A model generated the notes under the pieces. It did no database searches. It was not told the origin of the DNA and saw only the letters and a list, made by a program, of their open reading frames with translations. From Hemibagrus wyckioides (lineage: Eukaryota > Chordata > Actinopteri > Siluriformes > Bagridae): 64,000 nt of DNA. Of the stretch, positions 60,115-64,000 are shown in pieces (within the stretch, counting starts at the first letter, position 1; each line of letters begins with the position of its first letter). Location: assembly GCF_019097595.1 (NCBI RefSeq), contig NC_080734.1, forward strand, positions 4,539,892 to 4,603,891, read 5' to 3'. The position numbers and the translations under genes were made by a program.

Positions 60115-60560
60115 TACACTATATTGCCAAAAGTTTTGGGACATCTGCCTTTACCTGCACATGAATGTAATATGGAGTTGTCCCTCCCTTTGTAGCTATA
60201 ACAGCTTCAACTCTTCTGGGAAGGCTTTCCACAAGGTTTTGGAGTGTGTTTATGGGAATTTTTGACCATTCCACTAGAAGAACATTTGTGAGGTCAGTCA
60301 CTGATGCTGGATGAGAAGGTCTGGCTCACAGTCTCCGCTCTAATTCATCCCAAAGGTGTTCTATGGGGTTGAGGTCAGGACTCTGTGCAGGCCAGTCAAG
60401 TTCCTCCACACCAGACTCACTCATCCATGTCTTTATGGACCTTGGTATGAAGCTGAAGCATTCCTTTCACTGGAACTAAGTGGCCAAGCCCAACCCCTAA
60501 AAACAACACCTGATTGCCATGATTTGGAGGGGTGTCCCAAAACTTTTGGCAATATATCGT
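60115..60560 (-). mobile_element. Family-B Tc1-like element, deletion derivative in reverse orientation
   Basis: The ends are TACACTATATTGCCAAAAGT and its inverse ACTTTTGGCAATATAT. On the minus strand the left part encodes the C-terminus of a Tc1-like transposase (VEWSKIPINTLQNLVESL, then PRRVEAVIATKGGTTPYY). The catalytic core is deleted and joined to the 5' end. Unlike the other family-B copies this one keeps the 3' coding end and so shows what the parent transposon looked like. Confidence 0.88.
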
Positions 60561-61586
60561 ATATATAATTATATAACACCATTTATTTAATCTCTATCAT
60601 GTCACTTTTTCCACAGCATAAAAACATTCACATTAACTTTCAGATTTTCTCTAGACTAGTTGTAGAACAGCCGTATCCTCTGATTTACAGGTTTGCGTGT
60701 TATAGGAAGTGATTGACAGGTGGTATATAAATTTAGTAGTGAAGCTGATATGGTGGCACTAATGTAGTACACCGCTGACAGTCGTCATGTTACAGGCTCT
60801 TCATTAAACCTGTGGTTTCAAGGCTGGACTTCACAGACACCCTGCAGTAAAGAGATGTAAGTGACACACTGACAGGAGAACGGAAATGTCAGTGCGGATG
60901 TATGGCATGCACGACGTGCTACACTCTCTAGCTGTGTGTGTATGATCTTTTAATTTACAGTGCAGTGGAGCTAAAAGGAAACGAACTGCTGAAGGCCATT
61001 GAGGTGTGTCACACAACAGCTGCAGCGGGTCTGTAAACGTCTGCAGCTGTATTTCACACAAAAGGCTTCAGAGATGCTACTAAAAGATCATTTTTGAGCT
61101 TAAATCTAAAAACACCTCAGTTTGGAGTTAACTGCTCCTCACAAATAACACTAATCATTAATAATCAAGTGTGTTAGCTTCATTACCATAAAAAAAACCT
61201 TTAGTTTTTCTGTTATTTTCTTTCTTTCTTTTCTTTTTCTCTTAAAATCCAAGTTTTAAAAATGTCACCTTTTTGCTTATAGTGATCTACATTAAGCTTG
61301 AAGAAGTCTTATACTGAAACCACGAGTTAGATTTAACCCTTTAACAGCAGGCGCACAATACAATACATGCACAAAAGATGTAAATCCTTAATAACTGGAT
61401 CACATTCAACCAAAAGTCACAGATTTTTAGGTCAATTGAGTTGCCAGGTTCAGTTTAAGGTAACAACATAAGCACCTTTACACCACAATGGACCAAAAGT
61501 ATTCAGTAATTTTACTGCTCCAGCTACAAAGCAAAGCACATTTTGATTGAAGTGCTTAGATATAAAATTACAATCAAATATGTTTA
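60561..61586. other. Gene-free stretch, nothing recognised
   Basis: AT-rich sequence with no exon-like or repeat-like segment that I can name. A calpain exon was looked for (GDCW, GGANRTDICQG phrases) and not found. Confidence 0.4.
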
Positions 61587-62140
61587 TACACAGATCAGCC
61601 ATAACATTATGAACACTGACAGGTGAAGTGAATAAGACTGATGATCTCCTCATCATGGCACCTGTTAGTGGGTGGGATATATTAGGAAGCAAGTGAACAT
61701 TTTGTCCTCAAAGCCGGTGTGTTAGAAGCAGGAAAAATGGACAAGTGTAAGGATTTGAGCGAGTTTGACGAAGGGCCCAATTGTGATGGCTAGACCACTG
61801 GATCAGAGCATCTCCAAAACTGCAGCTCTTGTGGGGTGTTCCTGGTCTGCAGTGGTCAGTATCTATCAAAAGTGGTCCAAGGAAGGAACAGTGTTGAACC
61901 GGAGACAGGGTCATGGACGGTCAAGGCTCATTGATGCTCGTGGGGAGAGAAGGTTGGACCGTGTGATCCGATCCAACAGACAAGCTACTGTTGCTCAAAT
62001 TGCTGAAGAAGTCAATGCTGGTTCTGAAAGAAAGGGGTCAGAATACACAGTACATGATGGGTCAGGGCTGTTTTGGCAGCAAAAGTTGGGACCAACACAA
62101 TAACAGGCAGGTGGTCATAATGTTATGCCCGATCGGTGTA
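61587..62140 (+). mobile_element. Tc1-like family-A deletion derivative (MITE-like), both ends present
   Basis: The ends are TACACAGATCAGCCATAACA and TGTTATGCCCGATCGGTGTA. The N-terminal transposase region is open for 112 residues ([40 protein letters not shown]). At GAATACACAGTACATGATGG it joins the last codons (GTCAGGGCTGTTTTGGCAGC), the same junction as the copy at 18316-18836. The catalytic domain is missing. Confidence 0.92.
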
Positions 62141-62910
62141 TCTGTGCTCTCTTGTCTTACAGTATAAGTGGCCAATGGCTGTAGCAGTATTGCAAATATA
62201 TAAAAGAATGATTTATAAATAGTAATAATATAGTTATAAGCATAAAAGTAGGCGAATGCTGATTGATATGTCACAGTTATTGCACTTGGAAAAATATTAG
62301 ATTAAATTGCACTTAGGGAGAAGACAGTGAGCTGCACATATGTATGTCCAGAATGTGTGTAAAATGAGCTGATGTCCATAATGGCAAGCTACAGAGTAAT
62401 GTGAGCTGCCCTGCTGGTGGGAGGAGTGAAGACCAGTGTGCAGTGAGCCAGTGTTTACCCTTTCACACTTAAGTTATTTATACTCATATTCAGATGCTTT
62501 CAATTTTCTCTGTTGTCCTGCGCAATATATATACGGATTTTGATTCTGTTTAAATCTCTAAATATCAGGCCACAGAAAATGCAGGTTAGTTTTCTTTTGT
62601 AAACCAGAAGCAAACAATTCCAAAATGTTAAGCAGGTCAGGTTACGTACAATCAACGATACTTGTCATGAGTCATGAAGCAGAAACTAGAAACCTACTCG
62701 TAACTATATGACTGAATGAACTGAGAGTCTGTATATACTGTAAGGCGGTGATAGAGTGATTATGTCCAGGTATGTGATCAATAGTGCATTAAAGGTGAAT
62801 GTGAACTTTACAGCTGTTTCATCCTAATCTGTTTTATACTATGCACTACTTATACTATGCGCTAAGATTATGTAATCCTTCTGCTAAGAAAAAGTACAAG
62901 CTTTTTAAAA

Positions 62911-63238
62911 TACAGTGGTACCTTGGCATACGAATGCCCTCCTTTGCCAATTTTCACCTTAAGAATTTAAAATTTGCAAGAAATTTGCATCGACATATGA
63001 ACCATTTTCAGCATACGAACAGGGTGAACATAGCTATGATTCAATTGCCCAACCCTAATCCTCCAATCAACAAACCAGAGCCTTAACCACTTGAGCCGGC
63101 ACTGCCCTTTGGGTGGCTGGAATGGATTATCTGCATTTACATTAGTTCTTCTGGGAAAATTCATTTCGCAATACACATTTTCGCCTTAGGTACTCGCCTC
63201 CAGAACGAATTAAATTCCTATACCCAGGTTCCACTGTA
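62911..63238. mobile_element. MITE with imperfect terminal inverted repeats (TACAGTGGTACCTTGGCATA)
   Basis: The left end TACAGTGGTACCTTGGCATA pairs imperfectly with the right end TATACCCAGGTTCCACTGTA. The body is about 328 bp, non-coding, with several CATACGAA / ACATATGAA words. The TA-initiated ends suit a Tc1/mariner-type non-autonomous element, but this is by analogy. Sequence 62141-62910 shows nothing recognised. Confidence 0.75.
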
Positions 63239-63406
63239 CTAGGAGATATGAATGTACACGCCCTTTAATGGAAGAGAACGTTGTTGCCTAGTTACGCACA
63301 CCATCACATAAACAACATAAACTTCTCTTTGCGTTTCAGCTTAATATCATTCATTATTCATTACGTAATTTATTCAATTTTATTTAATTGACCATCCCTT
63401 CGATTT

Positions 63407-63410
<4 letters not shown>

Positions 63411-63467
<57 letters not shown>
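63411..63467. repeat. (TC)n(AC)n compound microsatellite
   Basis: CTCTCTCT passes directly to ACACACAC. Confidence 0.93.
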
Positions 63468-63469
<2 letters not shown>

Positions 63470-63754
63470 ACAGTTAATAGTCATTCCACAAATATTGCAC
63501 GTGTGTATATACTGTATATATAAATAGAACTGTAGCATACGTACATACACTGTACATGCAGTCTACTGGAAATAGTAGACCATCTGGGTGCCTTTGGAAA
63601 GCTCTTTTTTAAAATACTACCATTTGGGACATGCTCATTCTAATCTTGGATACTATTTAGTCCAGATAGTTGGGAAATTGGGAAAATTGGATGCTGTAGC
63701 CATGTTTATAGTCTGTTTTGTGTACCATCATGTGGAAAGCCACTAAATTTTTTG

Positions 63755-64000
63755 TCTGTACCGCTTATCCGATCTATCCTCGGGTCACGGGGAGCCTGTG
63801 CCTATCTCCGGCGTCATCAGGCATCAAGACAGAATACACCCTGGACAACCCATCGCAGGGCACACACACACACACACAACAAGCAATTTAGAGACTCCAA
63901 TCAGCCTAGTAGCATGTCTTTGTACTATGGGAGGAAACCAGAGCACCCGGAGGAAACCCACCAAGCATTCAAACTCAACACACACAGTGAGCGGGAACGA
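63755..64000 (+). mobile_element. LINE-type 3' tail repeat, cut by the window end
   Basis: CCGCTTATCCGATCTATCCT, GGGTCACGGGGAGCCTGTGC, CACCCTGGACAACCCATCGC, ACTATGGGAGGAAACCAGAG and CACCCGGAGGAAACCCACC follow the order seen in the 12266-12606 repeat. It carries a short CA run in place of spacer. Confidence 0.75.

Overview
This window is nuclear genomic DNA of a bony fish (teleost). The protein-coding signal is split into short exons with GT..AG borders, the encoded proteins are vertebrate orthologues, and the introns and spacers carry teleost-type repeats: Tc1-like elements, SINE-like and LINE-tail fragments, and long microsatellites. The repeat families loosely suggest an otophysan such as a catfish, but the species cannot be fixed from the sequence.

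Layout. (1) 197-14126, + strand: the last 12 coding exons of serac1, a mitochondrial-associated serine-lipase-like protein. Its upstream exons lie before base 1. One intron is almost wholly a 7.1 kb minisatellite of about 350 copies of a 20-bp unit. (2) 16985-17294, +: gtf2h5, the 71-residue TFIIH subunit, in two coding exons. (3) 19771-32730, +: a complete macoilin-family gene (11 coding exons, 636 residues), including one GC-AG intron. (4) 37349-48853, - strand: a complete nrbp1 pseudokinase gene (17 coding exons, 536 residues), with a non-coding first exon near 52477. Its 3' end converges on that of macoilin. (5) 55074-55397, +: the first coding exon of a calpain-3-like protease. The remaining exons are not seen in the 8.6 kb that follows.

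The five genes have unrelated jobs (mitochondrial/ER lipid exchange, transcription and DNA repair, neuronal ER membrane protein, signalling scaffold, muscle-type protease), and I see no functional cluster. serac1 and gtf2h5 are also neighbours in human.

The accessory DNA is the more unusual part. It contains four Tc1-like deletion derivatives, two of which share one internal-deletion junction; several fold-back elements built from inverted pieces of a second Tc1-like transposon; a decayed DD36E Tc1-like transposon sitting inside a (TA)n tract; two MITEs with clear inverted ends; a dispersed repeat family that I cannot name; and several large imperfect tandem arrays. I found no convincing new multi-gene system. 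The best leads are the giant intronic minisatellite, which is open in all three sense frames, and the fold-back and unnamed repeat families.
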